From contig JBOHER010000283.1 of NCBI GenBank assembly GCA_050701115.1, forward strand, positions 1 through 38,222: a stretch of DNA of 38,222 nt, in the 5' to 3' direction. Source of the DNA: JBOHER01 sp050701115 (GTDB lineage: Bacteria; Actinomycetota; Actinomycetes; Mycobacteriales; Pseudonocardiaceae). This document shows positions 15,104 to 23,341 of this stretch, one piece after another. The position numbers and the translations under genes are program-made. A model generated the notes under the pieces. It worked only from the letters and a program-made list of their open reading frames with translations. It ran no database searches and was not told where the DNA came from. Numbering within the stretch: the stretch's first letter is position 1; the number at the start of each line of letters is the position of its first letter.

Positions 15104-15872
15104 GTAGATCACCGAAGCACCACTTGCCACCTTCGCGCTGATAGACGAAGGTGCCCTTCTTCTCTTCGCCCTGATAGGTGCCGATCACGGCTTGTTCCGC
15201 TGTTTCGCCGGACTCCCTGAGCTCTCCGTCGGCGCGCACCCGCAAGCCTCCGTCGAGATCGGCCTTGCCCTCGCCCTTGCTCCGGCAGACGATGCTGTTC
15301 AGGGTGTCGTTGTCGATCTCATTGAACGCGGTGATCGTCTTGTCCACGGCTTGCTGTGCGGTGTCCGTACCGCCCGGTGCGGCCGTACCGCTGCCACCGG
15401 GGTCCTCCTGCCGATGGCCGGGATTGGGCTTGATGGTGGGCTTCGGTGGCACCTGGTCGGCCGGTGACCGCTGCTCGCTGGTCGGCCCGCGCCCGCCAGG
15501 GCCTTCCGCCGCAGGCTCCTCGTCGTCACCGCTGAGCCAGATGACCAGCCCGGCTATGCCACCGAGTAGCAGCAACACCGCTGCTCCGATCCCGATGATC
15601 AGACCGGTCTTCCGCTTCGGCGGCTCACCACCAGGCCAGCCCGGAAATCCGCCGCCCTGACCGTAGCCGGCACCGTATGCGGCGTACTGGCCGAACTGTG
15701 CCGCGCTGTCCTGATGACCGTGGCCGTACTGGCCTGGTGGCTGCTGAGCGTAGGGACCTGGCGGCTGCCTGCCGGGCTGCTGTGGGTTGCCGCCGGGGAA
15801 CCCGCCTCCCGGTTGCGATCCGTAAGGTCCCTGCTGGCCGTAGGGACCTTGCGGCTGCGGCGGGTATGTCAT
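15093..15872 (-). CDS. Pro/Gln/Gly-rich single-pass membrane protein
   Basis: A 259-residue predicted envelope protein. Residues 1-85 are a disordered cytosolic region rich in PYGQQGPYGSQPGGG-like units. A basic KRK precedes one membrane helix (about 88-112, LIIGIGAAVLLLLGGIAGLVIWL). An acidic linker (113-165) leads to an external domain (about 168-259) with two cysteines (SIVCRSK and KWCFGDLREG), resembling the DUF4878/lumazine-binding-like extracellular domains of actinobacteria; that family call is tentative. The start is supported by AAGGGG before ATG 15872. It is transcribed away from mpa across a 397-nt gap. Function unknown. Confidence 0.82.
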   Translation of the reverse strand: MTYPPQPQGPYGQQGPYGSQPGGGFPGGNPQQPGRQPPGPYAQQPPGQYGHGHQDSAAQFGQYAAYGAGYGQGGGFPGWPGGEPPKRKTGLIIGIGAAVLLLLGGIAGLVIWLSGDDEEPAAEGPGGRGPTSEQRSPADQVPPKPTIKPNPGHRQEDPGGSGTAAPGGTDTAQQAVDKTITAFNEIDNDTLNSIVCRSKGEGKADLDGGLRVRADGELRESGETAEQAVIGTYQGEEKKGTFVYQREGGKWCFGDLREG

Positions 15873-16269
15873 CGATGCCCCTTAACTCGTTCCTGTGGAC
15901 CCCCGGTGGCCTGCGGCGCGCGAAGGCGGTGCGTGGCCAAGCGTTACCGAATGTTATCCATAGTGAAGTTCTTCGTGCGCGGGGTTGGAGGGTGACACAC
16001 TCCGGGTACCCCGGTACTCGCCGAATTGGTCGGCTGTGCCGACCCGCTCAGCCATCAGGCCCAGCGGGCGGCGAATCCGCCAGGTGATCATCGGTCTGAG
16101 GTGAACGGAGGGTAGCCAACTGCCGTACTCGTTGAGTACCGGGTCGGAGCATTGCATACTCCCGCCGATTGAGAAGTTAACGCGGCGCGCTGGTCTGTGA
16201 TGTGGAAGTGGCTTTGAATGACGGTCTTGGCCGGTACCGTTGAAGGAAATACATGCGAGGAGGTGCCGC
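15873..16269. other. Divergent intergenic region upstream of mpa
   Basis: 397 nt without a convincing gene. It separates the minus-strand membrane protein from mpa, so it must hold two promoters. Near mpa I see TTTGAA (16213-16218), TACCGT (16235-16240) and GAGGAGG (16256-16262), a plausible but weak promoter plus strong Shine-Dalgarno. No riboswitch fold or RNA gene is recognised. Confidence 0.5.
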
Positions 16270-16272
16270 ATG
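16256..16272 (+). promoter_or_regulatory. Shine-Dalgarno that fixes the mpa start
   Basis: GAGGAGG lies 7 nt before ATG 16270. An in-frame start 30 nt upstream lacks any ribosome-binding site and would add residues not expected in Mpa/ARC, so ATG 16270 is preferred. Confidence 0.8.
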
Positions 16273-18105
16273 CAGCACGATCGCCCCAGTGGCAGGAACG
16301 ACGACGCCGACCCGAGAGAGTTCAGCGACGCAGCGAGCAGTTCGGCTGCGAGTGAGGCTGAGGTGACCGAAGAGCAGGCACGGCAGATCCGTTTCCTCGA
16401 AGAGGAAGTAGCGCTCCTGCGGCGCAGGACGGCAGGAGCGCCGAAGAGCGATCGCGTGCTCGATCAGCGGCTCGCGGAGGCTTCGGAGCGGATCAGCCAA
16501 CTGACCGAGCGCAACAACAAGCTGGTGGAAACCTTGCGCGAGGCGCGAGGTCAGCTGCTCGCGCTGCGCGAAGAAGTTGATCGCCTCGCCCAGCCGCCCA
16601 GCGGCTACGGCGTCTTTCTGAGCGCGTTCGAGGACAACACGGTCGACGTGTTCACCTCCGGCCGCAGGATGCGGGTTTCGGTATCTCCGAGCGTGGACAA
16701 CGAATCGCTGCGCCGAGGGCAGGCGCTGCGACTGAACGAGGCCCTGACCGTGGTGGAGGCCGGGGACTTCGAACTCACCGGCGAGGTGTGCGGGTTGCGG
16801 GAGGTGCTCTCTCCCGAGTTCGAAGGCGGGCACCTGCGGGCACTCGTCGTCGGACACGCCGACGAGGAGCGCATCGTCCTGTTGTCCGATCCGCTCGCCG
16901 AGCAGAAGCTCAAGCCCGGTGACTCACTGCTGGTGGACACCAAGGCCGGCTACGCCTACGAGAAGGTGCCCAAGGCCGAGGTCGAGGACCTGGTGCTGGA
17001 AGAGGTCCCGGATGTCCGCTACGAGGACATCGGTGGCCTGTTCCGCCAGATCGAGCAGATTCGGGACGCCGTCGAGCTCCCGTTCCTGCACTCCGACCTG
17101 TACGAGGAGTACCAGCTCCGGCCGCCGAAGGGCGTGCTGCTCTACGGTCCTCCGGGCTGCGGTAAAACGCTGATCGCCAAGGCGGTGGCGAATTCGCTGG
17201 CGAAGCAGGTAGCCGAGGGCAGGGGAGACGCCGCGGGTTTGAAGGAGGCGAAGTCCTACTTCCTCAACATCAAGGGTCCTGAGCTGCTCAACAAGTTCGT
17301 CGGTGAGACCGAGCGGCATATCCGTTTGATCTTCCAGCGGGCTCGGGAGAAGTCGTCCGAAGGCACTCCGGTGATCGTGTTCTTCGACGAGATGGACTCG
17401 ATCTTCCGCACCCGCGGCAGCGGCGTGTCCTCCGACGTGGAGACCACGATCGTTCCGCAGTTGCTCAGCGAGATCGACGGTGTCGAGGGGCTGGAGAACG
17501 TCATCGTGATCGGCGCGTCCAACCGTGAGGACATGATCGATCCGGCGATCCTGCGACCCGGCAGGCTCGACGTGAAGATCAAGATTGAGCGTCCGGACGC
17601 TGAGGCGGCCAAGGACATCTTCTCCAAGTACCTCGTTCCTGGCCTGCCGATCCATGCCGACGATCTCGCCGAGTTCGGCGGTGATGCGAAGGCCACGATC
17701 GAGGCGATGATCCAGCATACGGTCGAGCGGATGTACGAGGAGAGCGAGGAGAATCGCTTCCTCGAGGTCACCTACGCCAACGGAGACAAGGAAGTGCTGT
17801 ACTTCCGCGACTTCAACTCCGGTGCGATGATCCAGAACATCGTGGACCGGTCGAAGAAGGCGGCGATCAAGTCGGTGCTGGAAACCAAGCAGCCCGGCCT
17901 GCGGGTGCAACACCTGCTGGACGCGATCGTGGACGAGTTCGCCGAGAACGAGGACCTGCCCAACACCACCAACCCGGATGACTGGGCCAGAATCTCGGGC
18001 AAGAAGGGCGAGCGAATCGTGTACATCCGGACCCTGGTGACGGGTAAGAACCAGGATTCCGGACGGGCCATCGACACGGCGACCAACACCGGCCAGTACC
18101 TGTAA
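16270..18105 (+). CDS. mpa: Proteasome-associated AAA ATPase (Mpa/ARC)
   Basis: Hexameric unfoldase that recognises Pup on tagged proteins and threads them into the 20S core. Of 611 residues, 33-107 are the heptad coiled coil that binds Pup. About 110-245 hold the tandem OB domains of the inter-domain ring. The AAA module has Walker A GPPGCGKT (293-300), Walker B VIVFFDE (368-374) and the sensor region GASNRED. The C-terminus is GQYL; the penultimate tyrosine is the known latch that docks into the PrcA ring and opens its gate. Its length is close to M. tuberculosis Mpa (609). It leads the cluster, with dop 89 nt downstream. Confidence 0.98.
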   Translation: MQHDRPSGRNDDADPREFSDAASSSAASEAEVTEEQARQIRFLEEEVALLRRRTAGAPKSDRVLDQRLAEASERISQLTERNNKLVETLREARGQLLALREEVDRLAQPPSGYGVFLSAFEDNTVDVFTSGRRMRVSVSPSVDNESLRRGQALRLNEALTVVEAGDFELTGEVCGLREVLSPEFEGGHLRALVVGHADEERIVLLSDPLAEQKLKPGDSLLVDTKAGYAYEKVPKAEVEDLVLEEVPDVRYEDIGGLFRQIEQIRDAVELPFLHSDLYEEYQLRPPKGVLLYGPPGCGKTLIAKAVANSLAKQVAEGRGDAAGLKEAKSYFLNIKGPELLNKFVGETERHIRLIFQRAREKSSEGTPVIVFFDEMDSIFRTRGSGVSSDVETTIVPQLLSEIDGVEGLENVIVIGASNREDMIDPAILRPGRLDVKIKIERPDAEAAKDIFSKYLVPGLPIHADDLAEFGGDAKATIEAMIQHTVERMYEESEENRFLEVTYANGDKEVLYFRDFNSGAMIQNIVDRSKKAAIKSVLETKQPGLRVQHLLDAIVDEFAENEDLPNTTNPDDWARISGKKGERIVYIRTLVTGKNQDSGRAIDTATNTGQYL

Positions 18106-18182
18106 GCGGCAACCGGCGGGAGGCGGCCACCCGGGAATAGCGGCACGTTTGGTGCACTGCTCGCGTGGCTCGGTCGTGCCCG

Positions 18183-18197
18183 TAGGGTGGTGCCATG
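18183..18197 (+). promoter_or_regulatory. Leaderless-type -10 box of dop
   Basis: TAGGGT (18183-18188), GGTGCC, then ATG 18195. There is no Shine-Dalgarno sequence. The layout suggests dop has its own leaderless transcript in addition to any read-through from mpa. Confidence 0.5.
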
Positions 18198-19688
18198 CGG
18201 CGGATCATGGGAACCGAGGTGGAGTACGGCATCGCGGTGCCGGGGGACGCGACAGCCAACCCTGTCCTGACCTCCACACAGATCGTGCTGGCCTACGCCG
18301 CGGCGGTCGACATTCCCCGCGCTCGTCGGGCGCGCTGGGACTACGAGGTCGAATCACCGCTGCGGGATGCCCGGGGTTTCGACCTGACCGGTCCCGGCAC
18401 CGCACCACATGACCCTGACGTGGAGGACCTCGGCGCGGCCAACGTCATCCTGACCAACGGAGCCCGGCTGTACGTCGATCACGCGCACCCCGAGTATTCC
18501 GCCCCCGAGGTGACCAATGCCCGCGACGCGGTCATCTGGGACAAGGCGGGGGAGCGGGTCATGGAGCAGGCGGCGATCAGGGCGGCTACGGTCCCCGGCC
18601 AGCCACGCCTGCAGTTGTACAAGAACAACGTGGACGGCAAGGGCGCGAGCTACGGCACCCACGAGAACTACCTCATGGCGCGCAGCACGCCGTTCACCTC
18701 GGTGATCACCGGGCTGACGCCGTTCTTCGTGTCCCGTCAGGTGATCACCGGCTCAGGCCGCGTCGGAATCGGCCAACAGGGCGAGGAGGACGGCTTCCAG
18801 CTGTCCCAGCGTGCGGATTACATCGAGGTCGAGGTCGGGCTGGAAACCACGCTCAAGCGCGGGATCATCAATACCCGCGATGAGCCACATGCCGACGCCG
18901 ACAAGTACCGCAGGCTGCACGTGATCATCGGTGACGCCAACCTGGCTGAGTACGCGACGTATCTCAAGCTCGGCAGCACGGCCCTGGTGCTGGACATGAT
19001 CGAGGGCGGGGTCGGTTTCGATGATCTCAAGCTCTACGAACCGGTGCGCTCGGTGCGCCAGATCAGCCATGACCCGACGCTCACGGCCAAGGTCGAGCTT
19101 GCCGACGGCCGCAAGTTCACCGGGCTCGACCTGCAGTTCGCCTACCACGAACGGGCCGCCGCGTTCGCCGATCGGGAGCCGGACGCGACGTCGGCCGATG
19201 TGCTCCGGGTATGGGGCGAGGTGCTGGACGCATTGTCCCGTGATCCCGCCGAGTGCGCCGACCGGCTGGACTGGGTGGCCAAGCTCCGGCTGCTCGAGGG
19301 CTATCGGTCCCGCGACAATCTCGGCTGGGCCGCTCCCCGCCTGCACCTGATCGACCTGCAGTACTCCGACGTGCGGCTGGACAAGGGCCTGTACAACCGG
19401 CTGGTCACCAGAGGCTCGATGAAGCGCCTGATCAGCGAGGAAGAGGTGCTGGCAGCCATCACCGCCCCACCGCAGGACACCCGGGCCTACTTCCGCGGAC
19501 GCGCGCTGGAGAAGTACGCGACCTCGATCGCGGCCGCATCCTGGGATTCGGTGATCTTCGACATCGGTCGCGAGTCGCTCGTGCGGATACCAACACTCGA
19601 GCCGCTGCGCGGGACAAAAGCCCATGTAGGGCGGCTCTTGGACGAAGCGGATACCGCCGAGCAACTCGTGGAGGCGCTGACCTCGTAG
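18195..19688 (+). CDS. dop: Depupylase / Pup deamidase Dop
   Basis: Removes Pup from modified lysines and, where Pup ends in Gln, deamidates it. It belongs to the carboxylate-amine (glutamine-synthetase-like) fold shared with PafA. Among 497 residues, EVEYG (8-12) supplies Mg/ATP ligands and Asp95 in YVDHAHPEYSAPE is the catalytic aspartate of the family. The inserted Dop-loop at about 38-80 (from DIPRARRARW to PDVEDLGAAN) is the feature that separates Dop from PafA, which lacks it. NTRDEPHADADKYRRLH is the shared nucleotide-site signature. Because the neighbouring Pup already ends in Glu, only depupylation should be needed here. Mpa lies upstream; pup starts 93 nt downstream. Confidence 0.98.
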   Translation: MRRIMGTEVEYGIAVPGDATANPVLTSTQIVLAYAAAVDIPRARRARWDYEVESPLRDARGFDLTGPGTAPHDPDVEDLGAANVILTNGARLYVDHAHPEYSAPEVTNARDAVIWDKAGERVMEQAAIRAATVPGQPRLQLYKNNVDGKGASYGTHENYLMARSTPFTSVITGLTPFFVSRQVITGSGRVGIGQQGEEDGFQLSQRADYIEVEVGLETTLKRGIINTRDEPHADADKYRRLHVIIGDANLAEYATYLKLGSTALVLDMIEGGVGFDDLKLYEPVRSVRQISHDPTLTAKVELADGRKFTGLDLQFAYHERAAAFADREPDATSADVLRVWGEVLDALSRDPAECADRLDWVAKLRLLEGYRSRDNLGWAAPRLHLIDLQYSDVRLDKGLYNRLVTRGSMKRLISEEEVLAAITAPPQDTRAYFRGRALEKYATSIAAASWDSVIFDIGRESLVRIPTLEPLRGTKAHVGRLLDEADTAEQLVEALTS

Positions 19689-19718
19689 CGCTAACGGGAC
19701 GGCATCGGCGGCCGTGTG

Positions 19719-19751
19719 GCCGGACACAATGACGGTCCGGCTCGGTAATCT
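19719..19751 (+). promoter_or_regulatory. Candidate pup-prcBA promoter with overlapping dyad
   Basis: A -10-like TAATCT (19746-19751) lies 30 nt before pup, leaving room for a short leader with AGGAGG. Just upstream a perfect 7-bp inverted repeat GCCGGAC (19719-19725) / GTCCGGC (19735-19741) covers the -35 zone and could be an operator. It follows the dop stop by 30 nt, so a terminator role cannot be excluded, but there is no U-rich tail. Confidence 0.4.
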
Positions 19752-19781
19752 GGACGTGAGTACCGGTGATCAGGAGGCGAT

Positions 19782-19976
19782 ATGGCGCAGGAAAAGATCG
19801 AGCGGCACGGCGGTGGCGACTCGGACGACGACATCGAGGGTGGCGGACCCGCAGGTCAGGAGCGCAGGGAACAGCTCGGTGAGGACGTCGACACCATCCT
19901 GGATGAGATCGACGACGTGCTCGAGGAGAATGCCGAGGACTTCGTGCGGGCCTACGTGCAGAAGGGCGGCGAGTAA
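19782..19976 (+). CDS. pup: Prokaryotic ubiquitin-like protein Pup, ends in Gly-Gly-Glu
   Basis: The 64-residue protein tag. It is largely disordered, acidic, with a helical segment (about 21-52, RREQLGEDVDTILDEIDDVL) that folds against the Mpa coiled coil, and the ligation tail YVQKGGE. PafA joins the side-chain carboxylate of the last residue to a substrate lysine. Many Pups end in Gln and need deamidation by Dop; here the final codon is GAG, so the encoded form is ready for ligation. ATG 19782 is preceded by AGGAGG. It heads the pup-prcB-prcA run; prcB starts 81 nt after its stop. Confidence 0.98.
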   Translation: MAQEKIERHGGGDSDDDIEGGGPAGQERREQLGEDVDTILDEIDDVLEENAEDFVRAYVQKGGE

Positions 19977-20057
19977 GGGCGCAGGTGCCCTTCCGCGGCC
20001 TTACCACGCCGGCTTGCCCGACGCCACCGACTTTGAAGATGGGAACCACGAGCTCGT

Positions 20058-20903
20058 ATGGAACACACCTCGTCCACTTCGGGACGCGGCGCGCTGCCGC
20101 CCGCCTACCTGTCAGCCGAGTCCTCGTCCTTCACCGACTTCCTCCGCGTACAGGCGCCTGACCTCCTGCCTGGTCGACGGATGACCGGATCGACGGCCGG
20201 CTTGGACGTCCCGCACGGCACCACGATTGTCGCGGTGACCTTCAAAGGTGGTGTGCTGTTGGCCGGTGACCGACGGGCCACCTCCGGAAACCTGATCGCG
20301 TCGCGCGATCTGGAGAAGGTGTTCGTCACCGACCACTATTCCGCGGTGGGCATCGCGGGCACCGCGGGCATCGCGCTGGAGCTGGTGCGCCTGTACGCGG
20401 TGGAGCTCGAGCACTACGAGAAGATCGAGGGCGTCGCGCTGTCGCTGGACGGCAAGGCGAACAAGCTGGCCACCATGGTTCGCGGCAACCTGGACGTCGC
20501 GATGGCCGGTCTCGCGGTGATCCCGCTGTTCGCGGGCTACGACACCGAGGCGAGCGACCCCGCTTCCGCCGGGCGGATCGTCTCGTTCGACCCGACCGGC
20601 GGGCGCTACGAGGAGAACGCCGGCTACCACGCCATCGGCTCCGGTTCGCTGTTCGCCAAGTCCTCCCTGAAGAAGCTCTACGACCCCGAAGCCGATGTCG
20701 ATGCCGCCATCCGGGCCGCTGTCGAGTCGCTGTACGACGCGGCCGACGACGACACGGCAACCGGCGGCCCGGATCTGGTCCGGCGCATCTTCCCCAGCGT
20801 CATCACCATCACCCAAGAGGGCGCGCTGCACCAGCCCGAGGAGGACACCGCGGCCGTAGCAGAAGCCGTGATCGCCGCGAGGAGCAGGCGCACGGCCCGC
20901 TGA
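20058..20903 (+). CDS. prcB: 20S proteasome beta subunit (catalytic)
   Basis: Forms the two inner heptameric rings of the core particle and cuts the unfolded chain. Of 281 residues, 1-54 are an autocleaved propeptide. Processing between Gly54 and Thr55 (PHG/TTIVAVTFKGG) exposes the catalytic N-terminal threonine. The catalytic-site residues Asp71 (AGDRRATSG) and Lys87 (DLEKVF) follow at family spacing. A Ser-rich propeptide of this length matches mycobacterial PrcB (57). The C-terminus is an acidic/Ala tail. ATG 20058 lacks a strong Shine-Dalgarno sequence. prcA follows 51 nt later. Confidence 0.97.
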   Translation: MEHTSSTSGRGALPPAYLSAESSSFTDFLRVQAPDLLPGRRMTGSTAGLDVPHGTTIVAVTFKGGVLLAGDRRATSGNLIASRDLEKVFVTDHYSAVGIAGTAGIALELVRLYAVELEHYEKIEGVALSLDGKANKLATMVRGNLDVAMAGLAVIPLFAGYDTEASDPASAGRIVSFDPTGGRYEENAGYHAIGSGSLFAKSSLKKLYDPEADVDAAIRAAVESLYDAADDDTATGGPDLVRRIFPSVITITQEGALHQPEEDTAAVAEAVIAARSRRTAR

Positions 20904-20954
20904 GGCACCGCGCACCCGATCCCAACCGACTCCAGAGACGGAGACCAGAACGCC

Positions 20955-21743
20955 GTGACAATGCCGCTGTATGCCTCCCCAGAGCAGCTGATGCGCGACC
21001 GCTCGGAGTACGCCCGTAAGGGTATCTCGCGCGGTCGCAGCGTGGTCGCGCTCAAATACGCCGATGGCGTGCTGTTCGTGGCGGAGAATCCGTCCACCAC
21101 GCTGCACAAGGTCTCCGAGATCTATGACCGGATCGGTTTCGCTGCGGCCGGTCGGTACAGCGAGTACGAGAGCTTGCGCCGGGCCGGGATCAAGCACGTG
21201 GACCTGTGGGGCTACTCCTACGACCGCAGAGACGTTTCCGCCCGCCAGTTGGCCAACGTCTACGCACAGACGCTCGGCGCGATCTTCACCGAGCAGGTCA
21301 AGCCGTTCGAGGTCGAGCTCGCGGTCGCCGAGGTCGGTTCCGCCGCGGAAGTCGACCAGCTCTACCGGCTGACCTATGACGGATCCATCGTGGACGAGCC
21401 GCAGTTTCTGGCGATGGGCGGACAGACCGATCCGATCGTGAACCGGATGAAGGAGAGCTACACCGAAGGTGCTGCCCTCACCGATGCCTTCGGGCTGGCG
21501 GTTGCCGCGTTGCGCGCCGCCCTCAGCGGCGGCGCCGAGCTCGGGAAACTCGAGGTCGCGGTGCTTGAGCGCACGCGTCCGCGCCGGGCGTTCCGGCGGA
21601 TCACCGGGGCAGCGCTCGACTCCCTCATGCCGAACTCGGGTGGTGGAAAGGGCAAGGGCGAGTCCACCGAGCCCGGGGAAGGCCCGGCCGCCGGCCCGCC
21701 TGCGGCAGGCCCGGCCGCGGAATTGGGCGAGTCCGATGCATAG
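20955..21743 (+). CDS. prcA: 20S proteasome alpha subunit
   Basis: Forms the outer heptameric rings that gate the core and receive the Mpa C-terminal tail. The 262 residues begin with the alpha-type H0 region (PLYASPEQLMRDRSEYARKG). They continue with SVVALKYADGVLFVAENPS and the conserved IYDRIGFAAAGRYSEYESLR. There is no propeptide or catalytic threonine. The last ~45 residues (GGGKGKGEST and Pro/Gly/Ala-rich sequence) form a flexible tail that is longer than the fold needs. GTG 20955 is preceded by ACGGAG; ATG 20961, two codons on, is equally compatible with homologues. The gene ends 31 nt from the convergent PAP2-kinase gene. Confidence 0.97.
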   Translation: MTMPLYASPEQLMRDRSEYARKGISRGRSVVALKYADGVLFVAENPSTTLHKVSEIYDRIGFAAAGRYSEYESLRRAGIKHVDLWGYSYDRRDVSARQLANVYAQTLGAIFTEQVKPFEVELAVAEVGSAAEVDQLYRLTYDGSIVDEPQFLAMGGQTDPIVNRMKESYTEGAALTDAFGLAVAALRAALSGGAELGKLEVAVLERTRPRRAFRRITGAALDSLMPNSGGGKGKGESTEPGEGPAAGPPAAGPAAELGESDA

Positions 21744-21774
21744 CTCGGCTCGGTGCTCCGTTTGATTAACCCGC

Positions 21775-23259
21775 TCAGGCGCGGTAGATCGTCAGTGCGC
21801 TGGGCCGGGAGCGGAACTTGAATCGTTTGCCGAGCGGTCCGACCTCACCGTCGGTGGCGATTCGGCGATGCCCCGAGCGCAGCTGAACGTCCAGTTCCGC
21901 CAGGTCGCGTTGCCGGTACACGCGGCTGGCCGACAGCGAGTTGGTGACCACGGCCAGGAAGAAGCGCAGCCGCGAGTAGCGCACGTCCGCCCGCACGTAG
22001 CGAACATCGAGCAGCCCGGTGTCCAGCGCCGGACGCCGGGAGGGCGCGAATCCCTTGGGTGCATACGTCCCATTGCCGACGAACAGCATCCAGATCATGG
22101 TCGGTTCGCCGTTGAGCAGCACATCCAGTGGTTCGCTGCGCCGCAAGGTGCGCAATGTGGCGATGACGAAGGCCGGCCACTTCGGCCACGTCGATTCCAG
22201 CTGTTCCCGCAGCCGCACCATCTCCGGGTAACCGCCAAGGCCCGCGGTGTTGACGAACCAGCGCCGCTCGGGCTGCGCTGAATTGCTCACTTCGACCTCG
22301 GCGAGATCGATACCGACCGCCGAGCCGGTTTCGGTCGCGTCCCGCGCGTCGGCCGCCGAGGCTACCCCGACATCACGGGCAAACCGGTTGAGCGTGCCGG
22401 AAGGAATCAGCGCCAGCGGCAGTCCCTGCTCGGCGGCAACCGAGGCGACCGCGGCCGCGGTGCCGTCACCGCCCGCTACGGCGATCGCCCGGACGCTGCC
22501 GGATCGTTTCTGGATGATGTCCTCGAGCCGCTGCCGGATGTCGACAGTGTCATCGGGATGGATCACGGTGGCCCGTGGCCATGCTTCGCGTACCAGGTCG
22601 GTCGGGTCGCCGCTGTCCTGACCGGACTGCGGGTTGACCAGGGCGACGAGGTCCGCACCGTCGTGCATCGCCGGAGCATCAGCGCGGTGCGCGGCACGAG
22701 CGGGAATGTCCGGATTCAGCGGCCACCAGTGCCGTGTCCCCAGTCCCGCAGCGACACCGATGGCCATTCCCGCAGCCACATCGCTCGGCCAGTGCACGCC
22801 GCAATGGATCCTGGAGTAGGCCACCGACGCGGCGATCGGCGCGACCACCAGGCCCGCAGCGGGCGACTCCATTGCGACGGCCGTCGCGAACGCGGCCGCG
22901 GACGCGGAATGCCCCGAGGGGAAGGACGACGAGGTCGGATGGCGGCGCAGCCGTCGGTGTACCGGAACCTGATCCGCCGCGGGTCGGCGGCGGGGGAACA
23001 CCGGTTTGGCTACGAGGTTGGCCAGCGCGCTGGCCCCGCCGATGGCGGCGACACCGCGCAGCACCCCGCGCCGGGTGGCCCCCTTCTTCGTCGCGAGCAG
23101 GGCGCCGATCGCCCACCACAGCATGCCCTTGTTGGCTGACTTGGACAGCACCTTGAGGAAGCGATCGGCACGGGTGGCGGGCAGTGCCGCGCTGCCCGCC
23201 ATCAAGACCTGGTCGGTGCGGCTGACGCGGCGCAAACCCGCGATGCGACGGAGGCTCAC
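21775..23259 (-). CDS. PAP2 phosphatase - diacylglycerol kinase fusion
   Basis: A 494-residue two-domain lipid enzyme. The N-terminal PAP2 half carries the three phosphatase motifs: K85...RP (KPVFPRRRP), PSGH at 114-117, and SR...H...D at 149-160 (SRIHCGVHWPSD), among hydrophobic helices. The C-terminal half is a DAGK/YegS-type kinase: VNPQSG at 208-213, the ATP loop GGDGT at 263-267 and PSGTLNRFARD at 286-296, ending with the FKFRSRPSALTIYRA strand. One chain thus combines dephosphorylation and phosphorylation of lipid head groups at the membrane. GTG 23259 follows TACCTT by 7 nt; a TTG three codons upstream is possible. It faces away from pafA and interrupts the otherwise plus-strand Pup cluster. 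Confidence 0.93.
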   Translation of the reverse strand: MSLRRIAGLRRVSRTDQVLMAGSAALPATRADRFLKVLSKSANKGMLWWAIGALLATKKGATRRGVLRGVAAIGGASALANLVAKPVFPRRRPAADQVPVHRRLRRHPTSSSFPSGHSASAAAFATAVAMESPAAGLVVAPIAASVAYSRIHCGVHWPSDVAAGMAIGVAAGLGTRHWWPLNPDIPARAAHRADAPAMHDGADLVALVNPQSGQDSGDPTDLVREAWPRATVIHPDDTVDIRQRLEDIIQKRSGSVRAIAVAGGDGTAAAVASVAAEQGLPLALIPSGTLNRFARDVGVASAADARDATETGSAVGIDLAEVEVSNSAQPERRWFVNTAGLGGYPEMVRLREQLESTWPKWPAFVIATLRTLRRSEPLDVLLNGEPTMIWMLFVGNGTYAPKGFAPSRRPALDTGLLDVRYVRADVRYSRLRFFLAVVTNSLSASRVYRQRDLAELDVQLRSGHRRIATDGEVGPLGKRFKFRSRPSALTIYRA

Positions 23260-23326
23260 GCTGGGCAAGGTAGCTCACATTTCGGCTACCGCTCGAACGG
23301 CGCTCCGCCAACCAGCCGACAGCGCC

Positions 23327-23341
23327 TAGCATTGGGTAATG
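23327..23341 (+). promoter_or_regulatory. Leaderless-type -10 box of pafA
   Basis: TAGCAT (23327-23332), TGGGTA, then ATG 23339, with no Shine-Dalgarno sequence. The 79-nt gap to the divergent PAP2-kinase gene therefore serves two back-to-back promoters. Confidence 0.5.
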
